64,000 nucleotides of DNA. It comes from Pseudomonas sp. CC6-YY-74 (GTDB lineage Bacteria > Pseudomonadota > Gammaproteobacteria > Pseudomonadales > Pseudomonadaceae). The stretch spans positions 3,138,001 to 3,202,000 of the forward strand of contig NZ_CP019947.1 of NCBI RefSeq assembly GCF_002025205.1. The letters run 5' to 3'. Under the pieces are notes generated by a model. That model was not told the DNA's origin, made no database searches, and was given only the letters and a program-made list of their open reading frames with translations. Below, in pieces: positions 8,214-16,751 of this stretch. The stretch's first letter is position 1. The number at the start of each line of letters is the position of its first letter. Made by a program: the position numbers and the translations under genes.

Positions 8214-8619
8214 TCGGCGACGCCGTAGGGCCGGCTCGGGTGGCGATGGCGTTCCGGGCGTAGGGCGGTCCGGGCGGCGATCCGTTCGGAGCGCAGCGAC
8301 AGCCCGCCAGTTTTTATGCCGCGCCGATGAACCAATGGTGCATTGCCTGCGGGTAGGCCGGCTCGGGCGGCGATCCGTTCGGAGCGCAGCGACAGCCCGC
8401 CAGCTTTTGTGCCGCGTCAGGCGGCCAATGGTGCACTGCCTACGGCGAGTGACACCCTACAGATTGCGATTGCCCCGGACCTGATGGCGGTCCGGATGCA
8501 CTGCCCACGGCGCCTCGGAACGCCGACACACCAGGTAACAACTGGGCGGGCGCAGGTGGCGCGCGGGGCGGTCACACAACTATGCTCGATACCCACGCGG
8601 TGTCACCACGGAGGATGCC
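8214..8619. other. non-coding gap between LysR gene and aldo/keto reductase gene
   Basis: The first 247 bases are mostly the family D repeat. The remaining 160 bases (8461-8619) presumably hold the promoter of the aldo/keto reductase gene; I see no clear sigma-70 boxes and no terminator hairpin with a T-tract. Confidence 0.6.
8225..8460. repeat. tandem copies of a roughly 78-bp intergenic repeat (family D)
   Basis: Two copies share GGCGGCGATCCGTTCGGAGC, then CAGCGACAGCCCGCCAG, then AATGGTGCA(T/C)TGCCT. The repeat starts are 93 bases apart, and the array ends with GGCGAGTGACACCCTAC. A third, partial copy begins about 8225. The same unit occurs inverted at 37402-37655 and once at 26967-27066. 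The end sequence GGCGAGTGACACCCT is shared by all three loci. Short open frames through it are repeat artefacts. Confidence 0.8.
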
Positions 8620-9543
8620 ATGCCTAGCCGTCGCCACTTCATTCAGCGCAGCGCCGCCCTGCTCAGCCTTATTGCCGCCGCGCCCTGGCTGGCGCGCAAT
8701 GCCTTCGCCCTGCCCCCCGAGCAACTGCTGCAGCGGCAGATTCCCGGCAGCGACGAACGCCTGCCGGTAATCGGCCTGGGCACCTCACGCACCTTCGACG
8801 TCAACCTCGACGATGCCAGCCTCAACCCCCTGGACGAGGTGATGCGGACCTTTATCAACGGCGGCGGCAGCCTGATCGACAGCGCACCCAGCTATGGCAA
8901 CGCCGAGGCCGTCAGCGGCGAACTGCTCAGGCGGACCAATACCCAGGACAAGGCGTTTCTCGCGACCAAGGTGTCCGCCAACGGCCGCGAGCGCGGCATG
9001 GCCCAGGTCGCGGCCAGCCTGCGCGCCCTGCAAACCGACACACTCGATTTGCTCCAGGTGCACAACCTGCAGGACACCCGCACCCAACTGGCCCTGCTGC
9101 GTGAGCTGAAGGAGCAAGGCAAGGTGCGCTACATCGGCATCACCCATTACCGCGAAGCGGCCCACGCCGACCTGCTCGAGGTGCTGGCGAAGGAGCCGGT
9201 GGATTTCGTCCAGTTCAACTATTCGGTGGCCGAGCGCAACGCCGAGAAGCGCCTGCTGCCTTACTGCGCCGACCGCGGTATCGCCACCCTGATCAACCGG
9301 CCGTTCCAGCGCGGCCAGTTGTTCCGCCGGGTCGAGGGCAAGCCGCTGCCGGATTGGGCGATCGAGGTCGACGCCACCTCCTGGGCACAGTTGCTGCTCA
9401 AGTTCATCCTCGCCAACCCGGCGGTGACCGTGGTGATCCCGGCTACCTCCAAGGTGCGTTATATGACCGACAACCTGCTGGCCGGCCAGGGTCGCCTGCC
9501 GGATGCGGCGCTGCGCGAGCGGATCGTTCGCGCGTTCAGCTGA
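8620..9543 (+). CDS. Tat-exported aldo/keto reductase
   Basis: A 307-residue aldo/keto reductase preceded by a twin-arginine signal: SRRHFIQRS followed by a hydrophobic stretch and an Ala-rich cleavage region near residues 25-30. The fold runs from LPVIGLGTSRTF through SLIDSAPSYGNAE (catalytic Asp and Tyr near 87 and 92), ATKVS (the Lys), LDLLQVHN (active-site His) and a C-terminal VTVVIPATSK nucleotide-binding segment. Predicted location is the periplasm, which is unusual for an NAD(P)H enzyme because a folded protein would have to carry its cofactor through Tat. GGAGG at 8610-8614 supports this start. Substrate unknown. It stands alone. Confidence 0.85.
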   Translation: MPSRRHFIQRSAALLSLIAAAPWLARNAFALPPEQLLQRQIPGSDERLPVIGLGTSRTFDVNLDDASLNPLDEVMRTFINGGGSLIDSAPSYGNAEAVSGELLRRTNTQDKAFLATKVSANGRERGMAQVAASLRALQTDTLDLLQVHNLQDTRTQLALLRELKEQGKVRYIGITHYREAAHADLLEVLAKEPVDFVQFNYSVAERNAEKRLLPYCADRGIATLINRPFQRGQLFRRVEGKPLPDWAIEVDATSWAQLLLKFILANPAVTVVIPATSKVRYMTDNLLAGQGRLPDAALRERIVRAFS

Positions 9544-9624
9544 GGCGTGCATAGGGTGGACATGGCGAAGCCTGCTGCGGGCAAGCCTGGTGGCATCTCC
9601 ACCCTACGTTTGCGCGTGCCTTGG

Positions 9625-9689
9625 TAGGGGTTTTCGCCGCGATGCTTGGGCTGTGCGTTGAAAAAATCGCGGCTAAAGCCCCTCCCACG
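9625..9689. repeat. REP pair of the RAYT-associated family (REPIN-like)
   Basis: TAGGGGTTTTCGCCGCGAT is facing ATCGCGGCTAAAGCCCCTCC across about 25 bases, giving an inverted pair of REP units. It matches the sequences flanking the RAYT gene 3 kb downstream. It lies between the aldo/keto reductase and transporter genes. Confidence 0.75.
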
Positions 9690-9752
9690 AGATAGTGCTT
9701 CTCCCGTGCATGCGTGGCCCAAGCCGTTCACTCCGCGCCGAAGGAACGATCA

Positions 9753-11066
9753 ATGAGCCCAACCCAGCGTCTGGCCATTGCGATCAACGCCAAACCGGCC
9801 GAACTGCTCGCCGCACTGGGTGGCTTCGGCCTGTTCTTCTGCCTGTTCAGCGGCTATTTCATGCTACGGCCGATCCGCGAAGCGATGGGCATTCGCGGCG
9901 GTGTGGAGAACTTGCAGTGGCTGTTCAGCGGCACGTTCCTGGTCATGCTGGCCGCCGTACCGCTGTTCGCCTGGCTCAATTCGCGGGTGCCGCGAGCACG
10001 CTATATCGACTGGGTGTACGGCTTCTTCATCGTCAACCTGCTGGCCTTCGCCGCACTGTTCCAGCAAGTCGGCGACGATATCTGGGCGGCGCGGCTGTTC
10101 TACGTGTGGATCTCGGTCTACAACCTGTTCGTGGTCTCGGTGGCCTGGAGCCTGATGGCCGATGTCTTCGATGCGGCCCAGGCCAAGCGCTTGTTCGCCT
10201 TTATCGCCGCCGGCGCCAGTTGCGGCGGTCTGGCCGGGCCGGCTTTCGGCGCCCTGCTGGTCGGTGCCATCGGCCAGAGTGGCCTGATCCTCTGCGCCGC
10301 CCTGCTGCTCGGCGGCGCCGTGCTGGCCAAGCACCATCTGATGGCCTGGCGCGCCCAGGGCGGTGCCGGCCGCCCCGGCGCAGCGCCCAGCGAGAACCCG
10401 CGCGAGCCGGTGACGGGCAACCCGTTCAGCGGCATGACCCGGGTGCTGGCCTCGCCCTACCTGCTGGGCATCAGCGCCTTCGTCATCCTCCTGGCGACGG
10501 CGAGTACCTTCCTCTACTTCGAGCAGGCGCGCCTGGTGGCGCTGACCTTCCCAGAGCGCAACCAGCAGATCCGCGTGTTCGGCCTGATCGACTTCAGCGT
10601 GCAGGCGTTGTCGCTGTTGGCCCAGCTGTTCATCACCGGGCGGGTGGCGGAGAAATTCGGCCTGCGCGCGCTGCTGGCCGGGGTGCCGCTGCTGGTCTGC
10701 CTGGGCTTTCTCGGCCTGGCCCTGGCACCGACCTTCGCCATGCTCGCGGCGCTGATGATCGTGCGCCGGGTCGGCGAGTACTCCTTCGTCCGCCCCGGCC
10801 GGGAAATGCTCTTCGCCCCGCTCGATGCACAGGCCAAGTACAAAGCCAAGAACTTCATCGACACCGTGGTCTACCGCGGTGGCGACGCCGTCAGCGCCTG
10901 GGTCAAGGCGCTGCTCGACCTGATCAGCCAGGGCGCGTTGCTCGCCGCACTGGTCGGCGCCGCCTGCGCCGCCGCCTGGGCCGCGCTCGGTTGGTACCTG
11001 GGCGGGAAGCAGAGCGCGCAGCAAGCCCAGGCAGAACCGCGCGCCCGCGACCAGCCACCCCTGTAG
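9753..11066 (+). CDS. 12-TM major facilitator / nucleotide-transporter-like permease
   Basis: A 437-residue polytopic inner-membrane protein with about 12 predicted helices. The N-terminus (AALGGFGLFFCLFSGYFMLRPIREAMG) and the central polar loop after the sixth helix (around residues 195-225) resemble the MFS-like family often annotated as NTP/NDP exchange transporters in free-living bacteria. No substrate can be read from the sequence. I chose the ATG at 9753, preceded by an AAGGA-type site, over an in-frame ATG at 9714. The TAG stop is the first three bases of a palindromic repeat. Monocistronic as far as seen. Confidence 0.75.
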   Translation: MSPTQRLAIAINAKPAELLAALGGFGLFFCLFSGYFMLRPIREAMGIRGGVENLQWLFSGTFLVMLAAVPLFAWLNSRVPRARYIDWVYGFFIVNLLAFAALFQQVGDDIWAARLFYVWISVYNLFVVSVAWSLMADVFDAAQAKRLFAFIAAGASCGGLAGPAFGALLVGAIGQSGLILCAALLLGGAVLAKHHLMAWRAQGGAGRPGAAPSENPREPVTGNPFSGMTRVLASPYLLGISAFVILLATASTFLYFEQARLVALTFPERNQQIRVFGLIDFSVQALSLLAQLFITGRVAEKFGLRALLAGVPLLVCLGFLGLALAPTFAMLAALMIVRRVGEYSFVRPGREMLFAPLDAQAKYKAKNFIDTVVYRGGDAVSAWVKALLDLISQGALLAALVGAACAAAWAALGWYLGGKQSAQQAQAEPRARDQPPL

Positions 11067-11129
11067 CCCGGATGCAATCCGGGAACGATTGGTAGTAGGC
11101 AGATTCCCCCGGATTGCATCCGGGCGACC
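11063..11129. repeat. inverted repeat (GTAGCCCGGATGCAATCCGGG family)
   Basis: GTAGCCCGGATGCAATCCGG and its inverse CCGGATTGCATCCGGGC flank about 30 bases. Single units also occur at 3650-3671 and 33987-34012. This copy overlaps the stop codon of the transporter gene and may act as a 3'-end stabilising hairpin. Confidence 0.8.
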
Positions 11130-11305
11130 AAGACACACTGCCAGACCCGAGAACACCTCGCCACGTCACCTATACGCACAACCTTGGTGCAGGGCCTGGG
11201 CTGGAGAGCATCCGCTGCGGTTTTTCTGCGCCTTGCGCTTGTCACCTCGATGACAGTGGGTTATCAGTGCAGTCGTTGAACACCTGACCACCGTGGAACC
11301 GCCCC

Positions 11306-11974
11306 ATGACCGTTGAAGTACCCGCGCACAGCGCCCATGCCGCCGGCAAACCGGCCGGGCGCATCCGCCAGAAGAACGAAGAAGCGATCCTTGCCGCCGC
11401 CGAGGAAGAATTCGCCCGTCACGGCTTCAAGGGCACCAGCATGAACACCATCGCGCAGACCGTCGGCCTGCCGAAAGCCAACCTGCACTACTACTTCAGC
11501 AACAAGCTGGGCCTGTACCTGGCAGTGCTGAGCAACATCCTCGAACTCTGGGACAGCACCTTCAACAGCCTGAGCGTCGACGACGATCCGGCCGAGGCCC
11601 TGGCCCGCTACATCCGCGCCAAGCTGGAATTCTCGCGGCGCTACCCCAAGGCCTCGCGAATCTTCGCCATCGAGGTGATCAGCGGCGGCGAGTGCCTGTC
11701 GGAGTACTTCAACCAGGACTATCAGAGCTGGTTCCGTGGCCGCGCCGCCGTGTTCGAGGCCTGGATCGCCGCCGGCAAGATGGACCCGGTCGACCCGGTG
11801 CACCTGATCTTCCTGCTGTGGGGCAGCACCCAGCACTACGCCGACTTTGCCTCGCAGATCTGCCGGGTCACCGGCCGCACGCGCCTGAGCAAACAGGACT
11901 TCGAGGTGGCCAGCGACAACCTGGTGCGCATCATCCTCAAGGGCTGCGGCCTGACCCCGCCCGCCACAACCTGA
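11306..11974 (+). CDS. TetR-family regulator, RutR-like
   Basis: A 222-residue TetR-family DNA-binding protein. The helix-turn-helix is within residues 20-75 (ILAAAEEEFARHGFKGTSM, IAQTVGLPKANLHYYFSNK). The C-terminal ligand domain, with RYPKASRIFAIEVISGGE and FLLWGSTQHYADFASQI, resembles the RutR type that senses pyrimidines or purines. Its stop overlaps the start of the YigZ-family gene (TGATG), so they are co-transcribed. Nearby purine deaminase genes make control of nucleobase catabolism plausible, but no target is shown by the sequence. Confidence 0.85.
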   Translation: MTVEVPAHSAHAAGKPAGRIRQKNEEAILAAAEEEFARHGFKGTSMNTIAQTVGLPKANLHYYFSNKLGLYLAVLSNILELWDSTFNSLSVDDDPAEALARYIRAKLEFSRRYPKASRIFAIEVISGGECLSEYFNQDYQSWFRGRAAVFEAWIAAGKMDPVDPVHLIFLLWGSTQHYADFASQICRVTGRTRLSKQDFEVASDNLVRIILKGCGLTPPATT

Positions 11975-12558
11975 TGCCCTACACCCTGCTCGGCCCTTGC
12001 GACTACCGCGAGGAGATCCGCAAGAGCCGTTTTCTCGCCCTCGCCGCGCCGGTGGCCAGCGCGGCCGAGGCGCAGGCGTTTATCGCCCGCGTCAGCGACC
12101 CCGGCGCCTCGCATAACTGCTGGGCCTGGAAGGTCGGCCAGCAGTACCGTTTCAGCGACGACGGCGAACCCGGCGGCACCGCTGGGCGGCCGATCCTCGC
12201 CGCCATCGACAGCCAGGATTGCGACCAGGTCGCGCTGCTGGTGATCCGCTGGTACGGCGGCATCCAGCTCGGCACCGGCGGCCTGGCCCGCGCCTATGGC
12301 GGCAGCGCCAACAAATGTTTGCAGGGCGGCCAACGCCGCGAACTGGTCACGCGCACGCGCTGCGCCTGCCACTGCGGCTTCGCCGAACTGGCGTTGCTCA
12401 AGGCGCGCCTGAGCGAACTGGACGCGGTGCTGGACAGCGAGACCTTCGATGCCAGCGGCGCCGTACTGCACCTGGCGGTGCCCGAAGCGCGCTTCGCCGA
12501 GCTGCAACGGCTGCTGGCCGATATCAGTCGCGGGCGTATTGAATTGCAGCGCCGGTAA
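11974..12558 (+). CDS. yigZ: IMPACT/YigZ family protein
   Basis: A 194-residue YigZ-family protein. It has the family signatures near the N-terminus (IRKSRFLALAAPV), the ASHNCWAWKVG segment, the FSDDGEPGGTAGRPIL block and VLVIRWYGGIQLGTGGLARAYG-like sequence around residues 90-110. The C-terminal region has the EF-G domain V-like fold of the family. Homologues are implicated in translation-related roles, but the biochemical function is not settled. It is translationally coupled to the upstream TetR gene. Family membership is clear; the pairing with a RutR-like regulator is a local observation. Confidence 0.88.
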   Translation: MPYTLLGPCDYREEIRKSRFLALAAPVASAAEAQAFIARVSDPGASHNCWAWKVGQQYRFSDDGEPGGTAGRPILAAIDSQDCDQVALLVIRWYGGIQLGTGGLARAYGGSANKCLQGGQRRELVTRTRCACHCGFAELALLKARLSELDAVLDSETFDASGAVLHLAVPEARFAELQRLLADISRGRIELQRR

Positions 12559-12563
12559 AACCA

Positions 12564-12640
12564 TCTCGGCTAAAGCGGATCGCCGCCCGGCCCCTCCCAC
12601 GGATCACCACAATCCTGTGGGAGGGGCTTTAGCCGCGACA
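12564..12640. repeat. REPIN flanking the RAYT gene (3' side)
   Basis: CTCGGCTAAAGCGGATCGCC and, inverted, TGTGGGAGGGGCTTTAGCCG form a pair of REP units around CCCCTCCCACGGATCACCAC. The unit lies directly downstream of the RAYT gene and matches the repeat on its other side (13154-13231), the arrangement expected of a REP-RAYT locus. Confidence 0.85.
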
Positions 12641-12644
12641 AATC

Positions 12645-13094
12645 CTAAACCCAGACTGCATCCCACAGCGGGTAGCACCCTACCCGCGCCACCAGCCCGG
12701 CCCGCAATGGATTGGCAACGATATAGCGGGCGACCGGCAACACATCCTCTTCGCGGCGTAGCGCACGGTCATGAAAACCGTCCTGCCACAGCTTTCCGCT
12801 TCGTCCATTGAGCTGATTGATCTGCTTGGCACTGCGTCCTTTCACCCGACGCATCAACGCGCTGAGTGATCCGCGCTGCAGAACCAGCAACCAGTGCACG
12901 TGATCGGGCATCACCACCCAGGCCAAGGACTCAACCAGGCCATCGACATGAGCACTACGCAACTCATCGACCAGGACTCTGCCTACACGCCAATTCGCGA
13001 AGATCGGCTCACGCTTCTCGACAGTCGCCGTCAGCAGGTAGATGCGCTCATGCTCTGAAAAACGGCCGATGCGCAATTGATCTGAACGGGGCAT
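12645..13094 (-). CDS. REP-associated tyrosine transposase (RAYT)
   Basis: A 149-residue Y1-type (IS200-like) transposase domain protein. It carries the His-x-His metal motif in VVMPDHVHWLLVL (about residues 69-81), the LMRRVKGRSAKQINQ helix, GKLWQDGFHDRALR, and the candidate catalytic Tyr in VARYIVANPLRAGLV. These are the landmarks of RAYT proteins, which are thought to mobilise or maintain REP palindromes and behave as single-copy domesticated genes. ATG 13094 has GGGAGG seven bases upstream, better than the in-frame ATG at 13121. Matching REP pairs lie on both sides, with further copies at 9625-9689 and 14724-14796. Confidence 0.92.
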   Translation of the reverse strand: MPRSDQLRIGRFSEHERIYLLTATVEKREPIFANWRVGRVLVDELRSAHVDGLVESLAWVVMPDHVHWLLVLQRGSLSALMRRVKGRSAKQINQLNGRSGKLWQDGFHDRALRREEDVLPVARYIVANPLRAGLVARVGCYPLWDAVWV

Positions 13095-13153
13095 TCCTTT
13101 GCCTCCCTGATTTTCGTTCAAGCCTGTATAGCAGCCGAATTGGCGGATTGCTA

Positions 13154-13231
13154 ATCGCGGCTAAAGCCCCTCCCACAGGCGCTGCGGTTCACTGTGAGAG
13201 GGCCGGGCGGCGGTCCGCTTTAGCCGCGACT
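13154..13231. repeat. REPIN flanking the RAYT gene (5' side)
   Basis: TCGCGGCTAAAGCCCCTCCC is paired with inverted GGTCCGCTTTAGCCGCGA around a 35-base spacer. It sits about 60 bases upstream of the RAYT start and is nearly the mirror of the unit at 12564-12640. Confidence 0.85.
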
Positions 13232-13353
13232 GCCGTTGATTCTGACCGCCAGGACAGGTATCTTCAGCGACACGCCGTTCGGCGCACCTGGATCAGCAGA
13301 CAGGGTCAACACTGAGCTGGCTAACCTGAATTCACCCTCAGAGGAGCCTGCTC

Positions 13354-14709
13354 ATGGCAGCTACCCGTATCTGGATCAAGAACCCCCTGGCCGTCTTCAC
13401 CGCCAACCAGCTCGACGCCACTGGCGGTCTGGTAATCGACAATGGCCTGATCAGCGAACTGCTCGGCGCCGGCGAGCAACCTTCGCGTCCCTGCGATCAG
13501 GTGTTCGACGCCCGCGAGCATGTGCTGCTGCCGGGGCTGATCAACACCCATCATCACTTCTACCAGACCCTCACCCGCGCCTGGGCGCCGGTGGTCAACC
13601 AGCCGCTGTTCCCCTGGCTGCAGACCCTCTATCCGGTATGGGCGCGGCTGACCCCGCAAAAGCTCGCGCTGGCCAGCAAAGTGGCCCTGGCCGAACTGCT
13701 GTTGTCCGGTTGCAGCACCGCGGCGGACCATCATTACCTGTTTCCAGACGGTCTGGAGCACGCCATCGATGTGCAAGTCGAGGCGGTGCGCGAGCTGGGC
13801 ATGCGCGCCATGCTCACCCGGGGTTCGATGAGCCTGGGCGAGGCCGACGGCGGCCTGCCGCCGCAGCAGACGGTGCAGCAGGGCGAGGTGATCCTGGCCG
13901 ACAGCCAGCGCCTGATTCGCCAATACCATGAGCGCGCTGCAGGTGCGCAGATCCAGATCGCCCTGGCGCCCTGCTCGCCGTTCTCGGTGACGCCAGAGAT
14001 CATGCGCCAGAGCGCCGAACTGGCCGAGGAACTGGACGTGCGCCTGCACACCCACCTGGCGGAAACCCTCGACGAGGAGGACTTCTGCCTGCAGCGCTTC
14101 GGCCTGCGCACCGTGGATTATCTGCACAGCGTCGGCTGGCTCGGCCCGCGCACCTGGCTGGCCCACGGCATCCACTTCAACCCGGACGAGATCGCCCGCC
14201 TCGGCGCGGCCGGCACCGGCATCAGCCACTGCCCGAGCTCGAATATGCGCCTGGCCTCGGGCATCTGCCCGACCCTCGACCTGCAGGCGGCCGGCGCACC
14301 GATCGGCCTGGGCGTAGATGGCTCGGCCTCCAACGACGCCTCCAACATGATCCTCGAGGCGCGCCAGGCCCTGTACCTGCAGCGCCTGCGCTACGGCGCC
14401 GAAAAGATCACCCCGCAGCTGGTGTTGGGCTGGGCCACGCAAGGTTCGGCACGCCTGCTCGGGCGCACGGATATCGGCGAGCTGGCGGTCGGCAAGCAGG
14501 CTGACCTGGCGCTGTTCAAGCTCGATGAGCTGCGTTTCTCCGGCAGCCACGACCCGCTCTCGGCCCTGCTGCTGTGCGGCGCCGACCGCGCCGACCGGAT
14601 GATGATCGGCGGTCAGTGGCGAGTGATCGACGGACAGATCGAAGGCCTGGACGTGGCGCAATTGATCGCCGATCACCGCCAGGCAGCACGCGAGCTGATC
14701 GCCGGCTGA
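13354..14709 (+). CDS. 8-oxoguanine deaminase
   Basis: Amidohydrolase-superfamily deaminase of 451 residues that should convert 8-oxoguanine to urate. The metal-binding motif is NTHHHFYQTLTRAW near residues 64-77. A further His lies in LHTHLAETLDEE (about 232-243), the next in WLAHGIHFN (about 267-275) and the catalytic Asp in LGVDGSASNDASNM (about 315-328). The HHHFYQT and GSASND signatures match the 8-oxoguanine deaminase PA0142 of P. aeruginosa as I recall it, rather than chlorohydrolases such as AtzB/TrzN. GAGGAG lies just upstream of the ATG. The neighbouring adenine deaminase supports a purine-salvage or catabolic role. Confidence 0.88.
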   Translation: MAATRIWIKNPLAVFTANQLDATGGLVIDNGLISELLGAGEQPSRPCDQVFDAREHVLLPGLINTHHHFYQTLTRAWAPVVNQPLFPWLQTLYPVWARLTPQKLALASKVALAELLLSGCSTAADHHYLFPDGLEHAIDVQVEAVRELGMRAMLTRGSMSLGEADGGLPPQQTVQQGEVILADSQRLIRQYHERAAGAQIQIALAPCSPFSVTPEIMRQSAELAEELDVRLHTHLAETLDEEDFCLQRFGLRTVDYLHSVGWLGPRTWLAHGIHFNPDEIARLGAAGTGISHCPSSNMRLASGICPTLDLQAAGAPIGLGVDGSASNDASNMILEARQALYLQRLRYGAEKITPQLVLGWATQGSARLLGRTDIGELAVGKQADLALFKLDELRFSGSHDPLSALLLCGADRADRMMIGGQWRVIDGQIEGLDVAQLIADHRQAARELIAG

Positions 14710-14723
14710 GTCGATACCCCCTG

Positions 14724-14796
14724 CAGGAGCGGTCGGGCGGCGATCCGCTTCAGCCGCGAAAACGTTGGAATATCGCGGCTGAAGCCACTCCCACGG
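14724..14796. repeat. REPIN copy between the two deaminase genes
   Basis: AGGAGCGGTCGGGCGGCGAT with CCGCTTCAGCCGCGA faces TATCGCGGCTGAAGCCACTC. It is a slightly diverged member of the RAYT-flanking family (CTGAAG in place of CTAAAG). Confidence 0.75.
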
Positions 14797-14882
14797 TCAA
14801 TGCCTGTGCCGCCATCCTCGAACTACAACCCACGCGCCAATCGATACCAGCAGTTAAACTCGTCCTCGACCCCGCCCAATAG

Positions 14883-15842
<960 letters not shown>

Positions 15843-15906
15843 GCACCCTGAAGTTTGCGCGCCCGGCGCCGACACAGAAGGTGTAACTTGATCAGATGAC
15901 CGAAAA

Positions 15907-15931
15907 ATGATGGCCAGATAATGGCTATCAT
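15907..15931. promoter_or_regulatory. dyad in the promoter region of the binding-protein/cyclase module
   Basis: ATGATGGCCA and TGGCTATCAT form an inverted repeat (9 of 10 paired) around a 5-base centre, about 50 bases upstream of the first binding-protein gene. It could be an operator; no protein family can be assigned from sequence alone. Confidence 0.4.
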
Positions 15932-15979
15932 TGCTATCAATCGCACCTGCCTATTGCCGCCGCCGAGATCGCCGAGCCG

Positions 15980-16750
15980 ATGAAACTGCCCATGTTCACC
16001 TGCCCAAGCGCCCGCGCCCTGCTCTTCGTGATGCTGGCCGGCTTCGCGCAGCTGGCCGTTGCGCTCGACCAGATCCAGATCGTCACCGAGGAGCTGCCGC
16101 CTTACAACATGACCCAGGACGGCAAGCTCACTGGCATGAGTACCGAAGTCGTACAGGCGGTACTGCAGGAAATCGGCGAGCAGGCGAGCATCCAGTCCAT
16201 GCCCTGGGCACGCGCCTACGACATCGCGCTGAATGCCGAGAACGTGCTGATCTACTCGATCACCCGCACCGCCCAACGCGAGCACCTGTTCAAGTGGGTC
16301 GGCGTGGTCGCGCCGATGCATTGGTACCTGTACGCGCGGCCCGAGCGCAATATCAGCCTCAATAGCCTCGACGAGGCGCGCCAGTACCAGATCGCCACGG
16401 TCAAGGACGACGCCGGTGAGCAGTACCTGAAAGCCAAGGGGTTCACCGTCGGCAAGAACCTGCAGTCGAACAACAAGTACCAATATAACTACGAAAAATT
16501 CAAACTCGGCCGGGTCGATCTGTGGATCTCCATCGAGCTAAACGCCCTGTACCTGATCCGCCAGGCAGGCGAAGACCCAGCCAGCATGGTGGTGCCCGTG
16601 CTGAGCCTGCCCGGCCTCGGTGGTGACGACGGACTGAACATGGCCTTCAGCCTGCAGACCGCGGACGCCACCGTCGAGCGCTTCCGCCAGGGTCTGCAAG
16701 CCATCCGCAGCAACGGCACCTACGACGCCATCGCCAGGAAGTGGTTGTAG
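15980..16750 (+). CDS. periplasmic solute-binding protein (family 3 type)
   Basis: A 256-residue protein with a cleavable signal peptide (hydrophobic core LLFVMLAGFAQLAVAL, cleavage near residue 29) and the family-3 extracellular solute-binding fold. It begins IQIVTEELPPYNMTQDGKL, then has MPWARAYDIALNAENVLIYS and ends in a short helix typical of the fold. No ABC permease or ATPase gene is nearby. Instead, a membrane diguanylate cyclase starts one base after its stop and a paralogous binding protein follows that. The PWARAYD...RTxxRExLFKWVG block is shared with the 18107-18847 product, so the two are paralogues. I infer a ligand-sensing rather than transport role. Confidence 0.82.
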   Translation: MKLPMFTCPSARALLFVMLAGFAQLAVALDQIQIVTEELPPYNMTQDGKLTGMSTEVVQAVLQEIGEQASIQSMPWARAYDIALNAENVLIYSITRTAQREHLFKWVGVVAPMHWYLYARPERNISLNSLDEARQYQIATVKDDAGEQYLKAKGFTVGKNLQSNNKYQYNYEKFKLGRVDLWISIELNALYLIRQAGEDPASMVVPVLSLPGLGGDDGLNMAFSLQTADATVERFRQGLQAIRSNGTYDAIARKWL

Positions 16751-16751
16751 C

